DNA from: Fodinibius sp034521915 | GTDB lineage: Bacteria > Bacteroidota > Rhodothermia > Balneolales > Balneolaceae | Direction: 5' to 3' | Assembly: GCF_034521915.1 (NCBI RefSeq) | Contig: NZ_JAXHLU010000016.1 | Coordinates: 180,701-244,700, forward strand | DNA length: 64,000 nt | Shown here: positions 8,394 to 17,326 of the stretch, in pieces | Layout: each line of letters begins with the position of its first letter | Position numbering within the stretch: position 1 is the first letter of the stretch | Position numbers and translations under genes: made by a program | Notes under the pieces: generated by a model | What the model was told of the DNA's origin: nothing | What the model saw: the letters and a program-made list of their open reading frames with translations, nothing else | Database searches by the model: none

Positions 8394-10421
8394 TCATTTT
8401 TCATTTAAAATTATTCCAAGTTTAACTTGAAAGCGAGTAAGTGTTTTCAGTACGTTGCATTTCGAATAAATAAACTCATCAACCCCGCATTCTTTGTAGG
8501 TTTCCACATCCTCTTCGGGATATCCGGCAAGTACTAAGATCGGTGGATTCTCCAGATTTGAAACTCCATCTGCTATAGCCGGGACAAGCTCTTTGTATTC
8601 TTTATCTGAGCTGCAAATTACAGCAATGTCAGGTTGTTGATCTTTAATTGCATTAATGGCTTCATCCGCATCACCAAATCCAATGGGATCTTCGATATGA
8701 TAACCGGCACAACCGAAAAAGTTGGCTGAAAAGCTTGCACGTCCCTTGCGCCATTTCTTGTTGCCCAGCGGTAAATTTAAAACCTTGGGTGTTGATTGAT
8801 GTCTTTCGGTAGCCAGACGCAGTTCTTCAAATGCTTGGGGACCTCGATAAGGAGTAACAGTTCGGTATTGTTGTCTTCCGAAATCAAATAGTTTATCGAT
8901 TACATCAGCAATGTTAGCTTCCTGCGAAAATGCTTCGGATAAATATTCTACAAGGTTTTCAGCATTACTTTCAATACTTATTTCTTCTGATTCGCGCAGG
9001 GCTGCCGTTTGTTTCGATTCTCCAATATCATCGCTCATATTTTCATCAGCGTTGGTGTACTGGTTCGTACCCACAAATGTTCGTCCTCTTTTAGCGATAG
9101 CCTGATCGCGCTGTTGCTGTGATTGCTGGATAGCTGATTGCACGGTCCCATTTTCGATGGCTTTAAACAGGCCGCCTTCTGCTTCAACATCCTGAAAAAT
9201 ATCCCAGGCTCTTTCAGCAATTTTGTCGGTTAATTTTTCGATGTAATACGATCCGGCAGCCGGATCTTTAACTTTATTGAAATAGGCTTCTTCGCTTAGA
9301 ATGAGCTGCTGATTGCGGGCAATGCGCTCTGAAAAGTCGTTGGGCTGACGGAAGTGTTCGTCAAATGGTAATACTGTTAAAGAATCACATCCCGCAATAG
9401 CGCCGGCCATACTTTCGGTGGATGTACGCAGCATATTGGTATATGGATCGTAGAGCGTTTTATTCCATCGAGAGGTTTCTCCATGCAAATAAGCAGCATT
9501 CTTTTGCGGATCTATGTCATAAGCTTCAATCAGATTTTTCCAAAGAAGTCGAGCAGCGCGGAATTTGGCAATTTCCAGAAAGTAGTTTGAGCCGATTGAG
9601 AAGCTAAACGACAATGCCTGCGCGGCATGATTAATATTATTGTCGGTCAGTATTGCCAAGTACTCTGATGCGGAAGCCATTGCATATCCTAATTCCTGCA
9701 CGATGGTAGCACCACTGTTGTGATAAAATCGCCCGTCGATACTCAGTGGCCGAACGGTTGGCAAATTATCCGCTGAAAATTGTGCGATATGATAGATATC
9801 ACGCTCAATATCTTTTTGGGCTTTTGAGTATTGACCGTGTTGAAGCAGATAGATAAATGGATCGTAGCTAAAAGTTGTCCGGATCTTTTGGGGATCGAGA
9901 TTTTGGGTTTGAATTTCATCCCAAAGCATAGCCAGCAGGGCGGGTGAAGCCAAGCCTGCATCAAAATGCAGGGGCGTGTTTTCTAAAGAAATTTTACTTA
10001 ATACTGTTGAGAAATCTGATTGGTTTTGAATAGGTAACCCCTGAATATCGCCACCGAGCATTCCTTCTGTACGGCGCACGGTTATTTGAAACTGTAAGGC
10101 ATCTGCTCCGCGATCGAGTGCATTTTGGGCCGCTCCATTGGCTTTGGAGATGTCATTCTCAAAAATGGGTTCCCGTATTTCCCAGCTGTTGGCCTCGGTG
10201 TTGGTATACGATTTTGGAATTGGAGCTGAACGGTTGAGTTCGGATAAATCCTCACGCCTGTAAAACGGCAGCGTTTCAATGCCTTCGTCGGTTTCCCACC
10301 GAAGCTTTTCTTTATAGTTAGCTCCCTTTAAATCTTTCTTAATGACTTCTTCCCATTCCTCAGTTGAAACGGGAGGAAATTCTTCAAAAAGCGATTGTTT
10401 GGTAGAATCGGAGTTGCTCAT
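8394..10421 (-). CDS. mutA: Methylmalonyl-CoA mutase, small subunit
   Basis: The 675-residue protein is homologous to mutB along its length (SFSIGSNYFLEIAKFRAARLLW, AGSYYIEKLTDKIAERAW). Its C-terminal B12-like domain has lost the DxHxxG motif: the equivalent region reads FFGCAGYHIEDPIGF. This is the known pattern of the non-catalytic MutA subunit of the alpha-beta mutase. It is the promoter-proximal gene of the mutA-mutB-meaB operon, and the 170-base divergent gap to the acyl-CoA dehydrogenase should hold the promoters of both. Confidence 0.95.
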   Translation of the reverse strand: MSNSDSTKQSLFEEFPPVSTEEWEEVIKKDLKGANYKEKLRWETDEGIETLPFYRREDLSELNRSAPIPKSYTNTEANSWEIREPIFENDISKANGAAQNALDRGADALQFQITVRRTEGMLGGDIQGLPIQNQSDFSTVLSKISLENTPLHFDAGLASPALLAMLWDEIQTQNLDPQKIRTTFSYDPFIYLLQHGQYSKAQKDIERDIYHIAQFSADNLPTVRPLSIDGRFYHNSGATIVQELGYAMASASEYLAILTDNNINHAAQALSFSFSIGSNYFLEIAKFRAARLLWKNLIEAYDIDPQKNAAYLHGETSRWNKTLYDPYTNMLRTSTESMAGAIAGCDSLTVLPFDEHFRQPNDFSERIARNQQLILSEEAYFNKVKDPAAGSYYIEKLTDKIAERAWDIFQDVEAEGGLFKAIENGTVQSAIQQSQQQRDQAIAKRGRTFVGTNQYTNADENMSDDIGESKQTAALRESEEISIESNAENLVEYLSEAFSQEANIADVIDKLFDFGRQQYRTVTPYRGPQAFEELRLATERHQSTPKVLNLPLGNKKWRKGRASFSANFFGCAGYHIEDPIGFGDADEAINAIKDQQPDIAVICSSDKEYKELVPAIADGVSNLENPPILVLAGYPEEDVETYKECGVDEFIYSKCNVLKTLTRFQVKLGIILNEK

Positions 10422-10591
10422 AATATGAATTTCGTCTTGGTTATAGCTCTTGAAAATAATGAGCTTGTAGTTACTTTACTAATATGCTAAAGGAATGTAA
10501 CCGGTTTCAACTTCGGGCCGAAATTTTAACTACGAATCGCTATATTAAGACCTAAAATTTGAACTCAATTGAATATAAAGAATCTATTTTC

Positions 10592-11755
10592 ATGGAAAAT
10601 GTAGACCAACAGATGCCCGCGTTGACCCAGCTAACTGAAGATGAGAAAATGTTGCAGGATGCGGCCCGAGATTTTGCTGAGAGTGCGATTAAGCCCAAAG
10701 TACACGAGATGGATGAAAAGGCTAAGCTGGATCCTGACCTAGTGCAGCAGTTCTTTGATATGGGATTGATGGGAATAGAAATTCCTGAGAGTTACAGCGG
10801 GGGCGGTGGATCGTTTTTCATGTCGATTGTAGCAATTGAGCAAATTTCTCGCGTAGATGCTTCGGCGGGCGTTTTTATGGATGTACAGAATACGTTGGTT
10901 AACAATGCTTTTCTAAACTTTGGAGGTGATGACATTAAAGAACGTTACCTGCCACAACTGGCCAATGAAAAGGTTGGTGCTTATTGTTTGTCGGAGGCCG
11001 GTTCGGGCAGTGATGCGTTTGCACTGAAGACTTCGGCCAAAGAGGCCGGCGATCATTATGTATTAAATGGCTCTAAAATGTGGATTACCAATGCCAATGA
11101 GGCAGATATCTTTTTGGTGTTTGCTACGATAAATCCCGATGCGGGATATAAGGGTATTACGGCATTTGTTGTTGAACGGGATTTTGAAGGCTTTTCGGTA
11201 TCCAAGAAAGAAAATAAATTGGGAATTCGAGCGAGCTCTACATGCGAGATTCTGCTAGAAGATTGCAAGGTTCCTAAAGAAAATGTGTTGGGTGAAGTTG
11301 GAAAAGGTTATAAAGTGGCAATGGAAACGCTTAACGAGGGACGGATTGGCATTGGAGCGCAGATGATAGGTATTGCACAGGGGGCACTTGATGCTACGCT
11401 GGAGTATACTCAGGAGCGCGAACAGTTTGGCCAGGCAATTTCGGATTTTCAGGGAGTACAGTTTCAGCTGGCTAAGATGGCAACAGATATTGAAACGGCG
11501 CGATTGCTGGTTTATAATGCTGCAAGAATGAAAGAAAATGGCAACAATTTTCTTAAGGAGGCAGCTATGGCAAAGTACCATTCTTCCGAAGTCGCAGAAA
11601 ATGTAACCTCTCAAGCTGTTGATCTGTTTGGTGGATATGGCTATGTAAAAGAGTACCCTGTAGAAAAATATTACCGTGATGCGAAAATTGGAAAGATTTA
11701 TGAGGGTACATCCAATATGCAGTTGAACACCATTGCTAAACTTTTGCTGAAGTAA
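10592..11755 (+). CDS. Acyl-CoA dehydrogenase (short/medium-chain type)
   Basis: This FAD enzyme oxidises acyl-CoA to trans-2-enoyl-CoA. The 387 residues hold YCLSEAGSGSDA and WITNANEAD (FAD/substrate loops), LGIRASSTCEI, a QFGQAISDFQGVQFQLA helix and the C-terminal FGGYGYVKEYPVEKYYRDAK with catalytic Glu371 in IYEGTSNMQ. I chose the ATG at 10592 over an upstream TTG at 10559 since family N-termini start close to this point. It is divergent from the mut operon, which fits joint fatty- or branched-chain acid catabolism. The exact chain-length preference is not readable. Confidence 0.94.
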   Translation: MENVDQQMPALTQLTEDEKMLQDAARDFAESAIKPKVHEMDEKAKLDPDLVQQFFDMGLMGIEIPESYSGGGGSFFMSIVAIEQISRVDASAGVFMDVQNTLVNNAFLNFGGDDIKERYLPQLANEKVGAYCLSEAGSGSDAFALKTSAKEAGDHYVLNGSKMWITNANEADIFLVFATINPDAGYKGITAFVVERDFEGFSVSKKENKLGIRASSTCEILLEDCKVPKENVLGEVGKGYKVAMETLNEGRIGIGAQMIGIAQGALDATLEYTQEREQFGQAISDFQGVQFQLAKMATDIETARLLVYNAARMKENGNNFLKEAAMAKYHSSEVAENVTSQAVDLFGGYGYVKEYPVEKYYRDAKIGKIYEGTSNMQLNTIAKLLLK

Positions 11756-11777
11756 TGATAAGATTTGGATAAATCAG

Positions 11778-11816
11778 AAAAAACCTTGGGTGCAATTTGC
11801 TTCCTAAGGTTTTTTT
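11778..11816 (+). terminator. Intrinsic terminator after the acyl-CoA dehydrogenase
   Basis: AAAAAACCTTGGG pairs with CCTAAGGTTTTTT around a 12-base loop and ends in a T run, 22 bases after the stop codon. Confidence 0.85.
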
Positions 11817-12000
11817 ATGATCATGGGTAAAGTCAATTTATTTAATGTTAAAGCACTTTTTAGCAAAACTTCTTTAAGAAAAATGGGATTTGTCGGAATG
11901 ATTGGGATTTGTATTGTTGTTGAAGAGAAGTATTAAGGCAAGGTTGGCATATAAATCGACCATTATCATCTATTAAAAACGGATTAAGCAAACTGTTAAT

Positions 12001-13266
12001 ATGGAATCACCAGATATTAATGCACTGAAAAAATGGTGCAAAGATGAAGAATCGTTTAAAAAGGTTAAATCATTTGTAGAAAACATTGTCGAGGAAGGCA
12101 AGGAGTTGGAAAAAAGATTGAATCTACTTGAATCGGCAATAAGAAGTGATTACGATTCCATATTAATTACCGAACTTACTCTCGAAAAGCCCGGACCAAG
12201 AATTGTATATGTAAATGACGGATTTTGCGAAATGACGGGCTATTCCAAGGAGGAAGTTATTGGGAAGACTCCACGTATTCTTCAGGGGCCAAAAACCGAC
12301 CGAGATGTGTTGGATAAATTGAAGCGCCGATTAAAAGAAGGGCGATCCTTTTTTGGTCAGGCTGTTAATTATCGTAAAGATGGTTCGGAATTTATAAACC
12401 AGTGGGATATTCATCCGCTGACTGATAAAGAGGGCAATGTAACGCACTGGGTTTCTTATCAGCACGATATAACGGAGCGCAAGCGTGCCGAGGAGCAACT
12501 TGTTGATCAAAAAGTAGAGTTTGATGGATTGCGCGAGGAATCTAAGCGCACGGTTGTTGATGTTGATGTGCAGGGTAATATTGTGATGGCGAATAAGGCG
12601 TTTCGCGAACTTGTCGGCTATGGAAAGGATGAACTAAAACAGATTAAGATCTGGGATCTGTTTCCTGATAAATATATGAGCTCAATAAAAGGTCGTTTTG
12701 ATAAAGAAGATGAGGATGTGTATTTCAACGATGAGGAGTTTAAAGGTATTATAAATCACAAAAATGGGTTTCCCGTTCAGGTTAAAGGAACGACGTCCAT
12801 TTTAGACCTTAAAGATCAAAAATTGATTCGCGCCGAGATCGAAAATATTTCCCTTAAAAAGCGAATTATGGATACGCTAAAAGAGCGAAACAAGGATTTT
12901 GGTCGGGTCGTGCGCAGAGCCTCAGAATTTTCCTATAAAGTTGAGCTTAAAGATGACGAACCTGTCTTTAAGTCCGTGTCGAAAGAATTTCCGGAGATAA
13001 CAGGTCTATCAGCTGATGCTGTTATTGGAAAGGCCGATGCCGGTATATTTATTCATGATGACGATCTCGAGAAATTTAATGCACATCTGCAAAAAGTTTT
13101 TGAGGGAAAGGATTCTACCTGTGAATATCGTATCAAAAATAAAAACGGGGAATTCGTCAAAGTCTTGGATTATGGCAAGCCCGAATGGGATCAGGAGAAT
13201 AAAATTGTGGTAACTGTTTGCTGTGCCGTTTCGGTTGACCCGGCCTATGAGAAGTCAAAAGTGTGA
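12001..13266 (+). CDS. Triple-PAS sensor protein without output domain
   Basis: Three PAS domains fill the 421 residues: about 45-160 (VYVNDGFCEMTGYSKEEVIG, then a PAC segment WVSYQHDITERKRAEEQL), 175-300 (IVMANKAFRELVGY) and 310-415. The first resembles LOV domains around GKTPRILQG but has Thr-Pro where the photoactive Asn-Cys would be, so it should not form the flavin-cysteinyl adduct. No kinase, cyclase or DNA-binding domain is present. The hybrid kinase at 13879 lacks PAS domains and lies downstream past sufE, so the two could work together; this is inference. Confidence 0.8.
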   Translation: MESPDINALKKWCKDEESFKKVKSFVENIVEEGKELEKRLNLLESAIRSDYDSILITELTLEKPGPRIVYVNDGFCEMTGYSKEEVIGKTPRILQGPKTDRDVLDKLKRRLKEGRSFFGQAVNYRKDGSEFINQWDIHPLTDKEGNVTHWVSYQHDITERKRAEEQLVDQKVEFDGLREESKRTVVDVDVQGNIVMANKAFRELVGYGKDELKQIKIWDLFPDKYMSSIKGRFDKEDEDVYFNDEEFKGIINHKNGFPVQVKGTTSILDLKDQKLIRAEIENISLKKRIMDTLKERNKDFGRVVRRASEFSYKVELKDDEPVFKSVSKEFPEITGLSADAVIGKADAGIFIHDDDLEKFNAHLQKVFEGKDSTCEYRIKNKNGEFVKVLDYGKPEWDQENKIVVTVCCAVSVDPAYEKSKV

Positions 13267-13329
13267 CCTTATATTCTCTAAAGTTATTTGTATTTTACTA
13301 GTGTCGCAGATAACCCAAAAAACCAAATA

Positions 13330-13773
13330 ATGGCTGATATTCACGAAATACAACGGCAAATCATCAAAGAGTTTAAAGCCTTAGGCGATTGGACCGAACG
13401 GTATAAGCATATCATAAAGCAGGGCCAAAATTTAGATCCGTTGGATGAAGAGCATAAGGCTGAAGAGAATTTAGTGCGTGGATGTCAATCCCAGGTTTGG
13501 CTGCACACACATCTTGAGGAGGGCAAGGTTATTTTTGAGGCTGATAGTGATGCTGCAATTACAAAAGGTCTCGTTGCGCTGATGGTTCGCTTTTATTCCG
13601 GGCAGTCACCCGAAACCATTATAAATACTGATCCTACCTTTATTAAGAAGATTGGTATGGAACAACATTTATCGCCGACTCGATCAAATGGCTTGGCCTC
13701 GATGGTTAAGCAGATGAAAATTTATGCCATGGCTTATAAAACCAAGTTGCAAAAAGAGCAGGCCAAGGCTTAA
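13330..13773 (+). CDS. sufE: SufE-family cysteine desulfuration protein
   Basis: The 147-residue protein accepts sulfur from SufS for Fe-S cluster assembly. The active Cys52 lies in VRGCQSQVWL, and LVALMVRFYSGQSPE plus a C-terminal GLASMVKQMK helix are typical of SufE/YgdK. I chose the ATG at 13330; an upstream TTG at 13288 would add 14 unconserved residues. No sufBCDS genes are nearby, so it is a detached family member. Confidence 0.92.
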   Translation: MADIHEIQRQIIKEFKALGDWTERYKHIIKQGQNLDPLDEEHKAEENLVRGCQSQVWLHTHLEEGKVIFEADSDAAITKGLVALMVRFYSGQSPETIINTDPTFIKKIGMEQHLSPTRSNGLASMVKQMKIYAMAYKTKLQKEQAKA

Positions 13774-13878
13774 ACCCCACCTTTTATTAGTTTCTTTTAA
13801 TATCATTCGATAGCTATTTTCGTTTTATTATAATTTAGTATTGTTTTATTAAAATATTATAAATAGCTGTTATATCGA

Positions 13879-15717
13879 ATGTATTCATTATCGAGCATTA
13901 AAAAGTTTGCTTTTGCCAAGGATCTGGTGCAAAACAAGATTGAGCAGATTCATAGAACTGGCATTATAGTAATGCACCATGTGTCGTTTTCGCTGGCGGC
14001 AGTAGCCCTTCTATTCCTTATCGCCTTCCGTCTGAACGAATCCATTTCGCTGTCGTGGTTTTTTATGAGCATTAGCGTGGCTTTTGTGCTAATTCCTGTT
14101 TTGGCCCGAAAAGGCTTTGAAAATACGGCCAAATTTCTTCTCTTAGCTTATATAAATGTTTCTATTCTAATTCTGAGTTCAGTATTTGGAAAAGAAATGT
14201 TGATACAGGCTTTTTATCTTCCTGCCTGTGGTTTAGCTATTCTGTTATTCGATAAAGATCACCAGCAATTGCGTAATATAGGGATAGGTATGGCTGTGGT
14301 ATGCTATATTGTGCTCGATTATGTGATTTTTGATCGGATCTACCTTACTGCCGATGAAGGAGTGATTGTAAAGTGGAGCATTCTGGGGGCGGCATTTATA
14401 ACTACTTGGCTTACGTTTAACAAATTTTCGGAATCAAAAGAGTTGGCTGAGGAGGAAACACAAAAACTGCTTAAAAAAACACAGTCTCTTAATAAAGAGC
14501 TGTTAGAAAAGAAGCAGCAGCTGGAAAAAAATGTTAAACAGCTTGAAAAAGCGAAACAAAAAGCGGAGGATGCATCGAAGGCAAAGTCTGAGTTTCTGTC
14601 AACAATGAGTCACGAAATCCGCACTCCTATGAATGCGATTATTGGGATGACTAATTTGTTAGCAAAAGACAATCCGCGAGAAGACCAGGTTGAGCAGCTT
14701 GAGATCCTCGATTTTTCGTCTAAAACCTTGCTTTCGCTTATTAATGATGTTCTCGACTTTTCAAAGATTGAATCAGGAAAAATCGAATTTGAAAACGTAG
14801 CGTTTAATTTAGAGAATTTGTTAAACGGGGTATTAGAAAGTTTCCGTTTTACGGCCGAAAAGAAAGATGTACCGCTGTACCTGGATTTTGATGAAGACTT
14901 GCCGGAAATGATTGCCGGAGACCCAAATAGGTTGACACAAATTTTGAATAATCTTGTCAGTAATGCAGTTAAATTTACTGAAGAAGGAAGTGTCGGGATT
15001 ATTGTAGAACTAAAAGAGCGCAACGATGACCAATTAAAAATTCTGTTTTCCATCACCGATACCGGTATTGGAATTTCGAAAGATAAACAAAAGGAGATTT
15101 TCAAAAGTTTTACCCAAGAGCAAAGTGAAACTTCGCGCGTTTTTGGTGGTACAGGGCTTGGACTAACTATCAGCAAAAAATTGGTTGATTTACAAGATGG
15201 TACCATCGATTTGGAAAGTGAAAAAGGGGAAGGCAGTACGTTTTATGTTGAACTACCCTTTAAAACAAAAGAACATGCCGATGAACAGCGGTCCAGCTTG
15301 CGTAAGCATGAAAAAGAAACACCCGAGTCGCTACGGGGAACAAAGGTATTGTTGGTTGAAGATAATGCTATCAACCAAAAAGTAATGATCCGATTCTTGG
15401 AAAAGTGGGATATAGAGGTCGTACTTGCTGAAGATGGGAGCAAGGCCGTTGAAAAGATGAAAGAAATTTCGTCTATCAACTTAGTGTTGATGGATCTTCA
15501 AATGCCAGAAATGGATGGTTATGAGGCAACGCGGAAAATTCGAGAGCTGGAAAATAAGTATAAATCTAACGTCCCCATTATTGCTCTTACGGCAGCGGCT
15601 TTAAAAGAGGTTAAGGAAAAAGTATTTGCCTCTGGGATGAATGATTATTTAACAAAACCTTTCAATCCTCCGGAACTCCAGAAAAAGCTGGAATTCTATA
15701 TTTTAGATAAAACGTAG
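13879..15717 (+). CDS. Membrane hybrid sensor histidine kinase with receiver domain
   Basis: About residues 30-195 form six hydrophobic helices with no large extracytoplasmic loop. A Lys/Glu-rich coiled coil follows, then HisKA with His245 in MSHEIRTPMNAIIG, an ATPase domain (NNLVSNAVKFTEEG, DTGIGISKDKQ, FGGTGLGLTISKK) and a C-terminal receiver (LLVEDNAINQ; phosphoacceptor Asp539 in LVLMDLQMPEMDG; Lys in YLTKPF). No DNA-binding output is fused. The membrane part may sense a bilayer or lipophilic signal. It could pair with the triple-PAS protein just upstream. Confidence 0.92.
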   Translation: MYSLSSIKKFAFAKDLVQNKIEQIHRTGIIVMHHVSFSLAAVALLFLIAFRLNESISLSWFFMSISVAFVLIPVLARKGFENTAKFLLLAYINVSILILSSVFGKEMLIQAFYLPACGLAILLFDKDHQQLRNIGIGMAVVCYIVLDYVIFDRIYLTADEGVIVKWSILGAAFITTWLTFNKFSESKELAEEETQKLLKKTQSLNKELLEKKQQLEKNVKQLEKAKQKAEDASKAKSEFLSTMSHEIRTPMNAIIGMTNLLAKDNPREDQVEQLEILDFSSKTLLSLINDVLDFSKIESGKIEFENVAFNLENLLNGVLESFRFTAEKKDVPLYLDFDEDLPEMIAGDPNRLTQILNNLVSNAVKFTEEGSVGIIVELKERNDDQLKILFSITDTGIGISKDKQKEIFKSFTQEQSETSRVFGGTGLGLTISKKLVDLQDGTIDLESEKGEGSTFYVELPFKTKEHADEQRSSLRKHEKETPESLRGTKVLLVEDNAINQKVMIRFLEKWDIEVVLAEDGSKAVEKMKEISSINLVLMDLQMPEMDGYEATRKIRELENKYKSNVPIIALTAAALKEVKEKVFASGMNDYLTKPFNPPELQKKLEFYILDKT

Positions 15718-15721
15718 TAGA

Positions 15722-15931
15722 TTAACCTTTTAGCGTAAATCCTACTTTTATAACAACCTGCCATTGTGCAACGGTGCCATCTTTAATAGAGCCTCGTGTT
15801 TCAATAACTTCAAACCATCCCATCTCGTCTACTGTTTGTGAAGCTTTTTCGATGGCATTTTCAACAGCAGCTTCCTGCGATTTATCAGAAGTGCCTGTTA
15901 ACTCAATCTTCTTATAGGTATGATTTTTCAT
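15722..15931 (-). CDS. Dodecin, flavin-storage protein
   Basis: The 69-residue protein matches dodecin along its full length: KKIELTGTSDKSQEAAVENA, the flavin-stacking Trp in EMGWFEVIETRG, and WQVVIKVGF as the last strand. Dodecins form hollow dodecamers that bind riboflavin/FMN or CoA and buffer free flavin. It is convergent with the hybrid kinase, 4 bases from its stop. Confidence 0.93.
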   Translation of the reverse strand: MKNHTYKKIELTGTSDKSQEAAVENAIEKASQTVDEMGWFEVIETRGSIKDGTVAQWQVVIKVGFTLKG

Positions 15932-15988
15932 AGATATAGAATTTTGTAGCGGTTGATTAGTTCTAATATAACGGGAACTCTCTGCAAT

Positions 15989-16026
15989 AAAAAAGCGCTA
16001 CCGGTAAGGCAGCGCTTTAAAAAAAA
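15989..16026 (-). terminator. Terminator of the cold-shock gene
   Basis: Read on the minus strand, AAAGCGCTGCC-type and GGTAGCGCTTT arms pair and run into TTTTTTATT, about 20 bases after the csp stop codon. Confidence 0.8.
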
Positions 16027-16046
16027 TGATATTTATAAGATATATA

Positions 16047-16256
16047 TTATATGGGAATCACCTCTTGTGCTTGAAGTCCTTTTTCGCCTTCTGCAACAGT
16101 GAATTCCACTTCTTGGCCTTCTTCTAATTTTTTATAGCCTTCCATTTCAATTTCACTGAAATGAACGAAGATGTCTTCGCCTTCTTCTCTTGTTATGAAT
16201 CCATAACCTTTGCCATTATGGAACCATTTAACCGTTCCTACTTCACGTTCTGCCAT
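16047..16256 (-). CDS. CspA-family cold-shock protein
   Basis: The 69-residue single OB-fold protein carries RNP1 (GKGYGFITREE) and RNP2 (DIFVHFSEIE) and binds single-stranded RNA/DNA as a chaperone. The leader upstream (16257 to about 16400) is AT-rich with no gene, room for the long cold-responsive 5' UTR known in this family, although I could not identify the structure itself. Confidence 0.95.
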   Translation of the reverse strand: MAEREVGTVKWFHNGKGYGFITREEGEDIFVHFSEIEMEGYKKLEEGQEVEFTVAEGEKGLQAQEVIPI

Positions 16257-16447
16257 GATAAATCTCCGAAAATTTTTACTTCTTGTGCTACTTAAATGTT
16301 AAATAACGCCTTGCTAACGCATTAAATGGCGCTTAAGAGACTAAGTATAGTATATTTTTTGGGGATTACCTACTATATGTAAAATTTATCATCTGATTTT
16401 TTTGATATTTTAATAAATCATTTTAGAAGACCGGAATTTATACAAAT

Positions 16448-17326
16448 ATGTCAGAACAACAACGATTATTTGAGCACTATAATCCCATAGAAAAAAGGCT
16501 GGAAAAATCATTTTTTGAGGAGCTACCCACAGAGCCCGGCGTGTATAAAATGTATGGCCGATCGGGGGATTTGCTGTATGTCGGAAAGGCAAAGGATCTC
16601 AGGAATCGATTGTTTACTTATCGTCGTGCTAAGATGGGTACAGACTCACGAAAAACAATTCGCTTAATACGAATGACCCATAAAATAAATATCCATATTT
16701 GTGACTCAGAAAAGGAGGCACTGTTGCTGGAAAATGAACTTATCCGTAAACATCAGCCCGAATTTAATTACGCCAAAAAGAAGCCGGAAACGTATTACTT
16801 TATCGGGATAAATCGAGACGACAAAAGTATTGGTTTCAGCCTTCAGATGAATCAACCCCAAACGGAATTTGTGTTCGGGGCTTTCAAGGGACATCGGCTG
16901 GTACGTAAATCGATGGGTGGCATCCTACGAATACTCTATATTTTAGAACATGATGTTTCATCAGTATTTCATTTACCCAGCATATTGACTCGGAAACTTA
17001 CGCCTATGGAGTACGATTTACCGATTGATAGGGAAGGGGAAATTATGAATAATACGTGGGATAACCTGCTGCAATTCTTAAGAGGGCAAAGCACATTCTT
17101 TATTGATCGTGTTATAGAATTATGCAAAGATCGTGGATTATTGGAATCGTTTGCTGGTTCTATGATACTGGACGATTTGGAATCGCTAAAATGGTTTTAT
17201 GAGCGGTGCTCATCACGGAACTACCAAATATACAAGCAGTTGGAGTTGGATTCGCCTTTAATCTCCCAAGAAAAGTTGGATGACTATTTAATTGAATGGG
17301 TATTTGAGCGAGATGAGAATGATTAG
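16448..17326 (+). CDS. GIY-YIG nuclease, UvrC-N-terminal/Cho-like
   Basis: Residues 25-115 form a GIY-YIG domain as in UvrC and Cho: TEPGVYKMYGRSGDLLYVGKA, the catalytic Arg in LRNRLFTYRR, and Glu in ALLLENELIRKHQPEFN. The remaining ~175 residues lack the UvrB-binding and RNase-H parts of UvrC. The 292-residue length is close to Cho, which makes the 3' incision in nucleotide excision repair. Its stop codon overlaps that of the convergent peptidase gene by 4 bases. Confidence 0.82.
   Translation: MSEQQRLFEHYNPIEKRLEKSFFEELPTEPGVYKMYGRSGDLLYVGKAKDLRNRLFTYRRAKMGTDSRKTIRLIRMTHKINIHICDSEKEALLLENELIRKHQPEFNYAKKKPETYYFIGINRDDKSIGFSLQMNQPQTEFVFGAFKGHRLVRKSMGGILRILYILEHDVSSVFHLPSILTRKLTPMEYDLPIDREGEIMNNTWDNLLQFLRGQSTFFIDRVIELCKDRGLLESFAGSMILDDLESLKWFYERCSSRNYQIYKQLELDSPLISQEKLDDYLIEWVFERDEND

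Noticed and set aside
12001..13266. LOV photoreceptor
   Set aside because: The first PAS domain has Thr-Pro in place of Asn-Cys in the key motif, so the light-driven flavin adduct cannot form.
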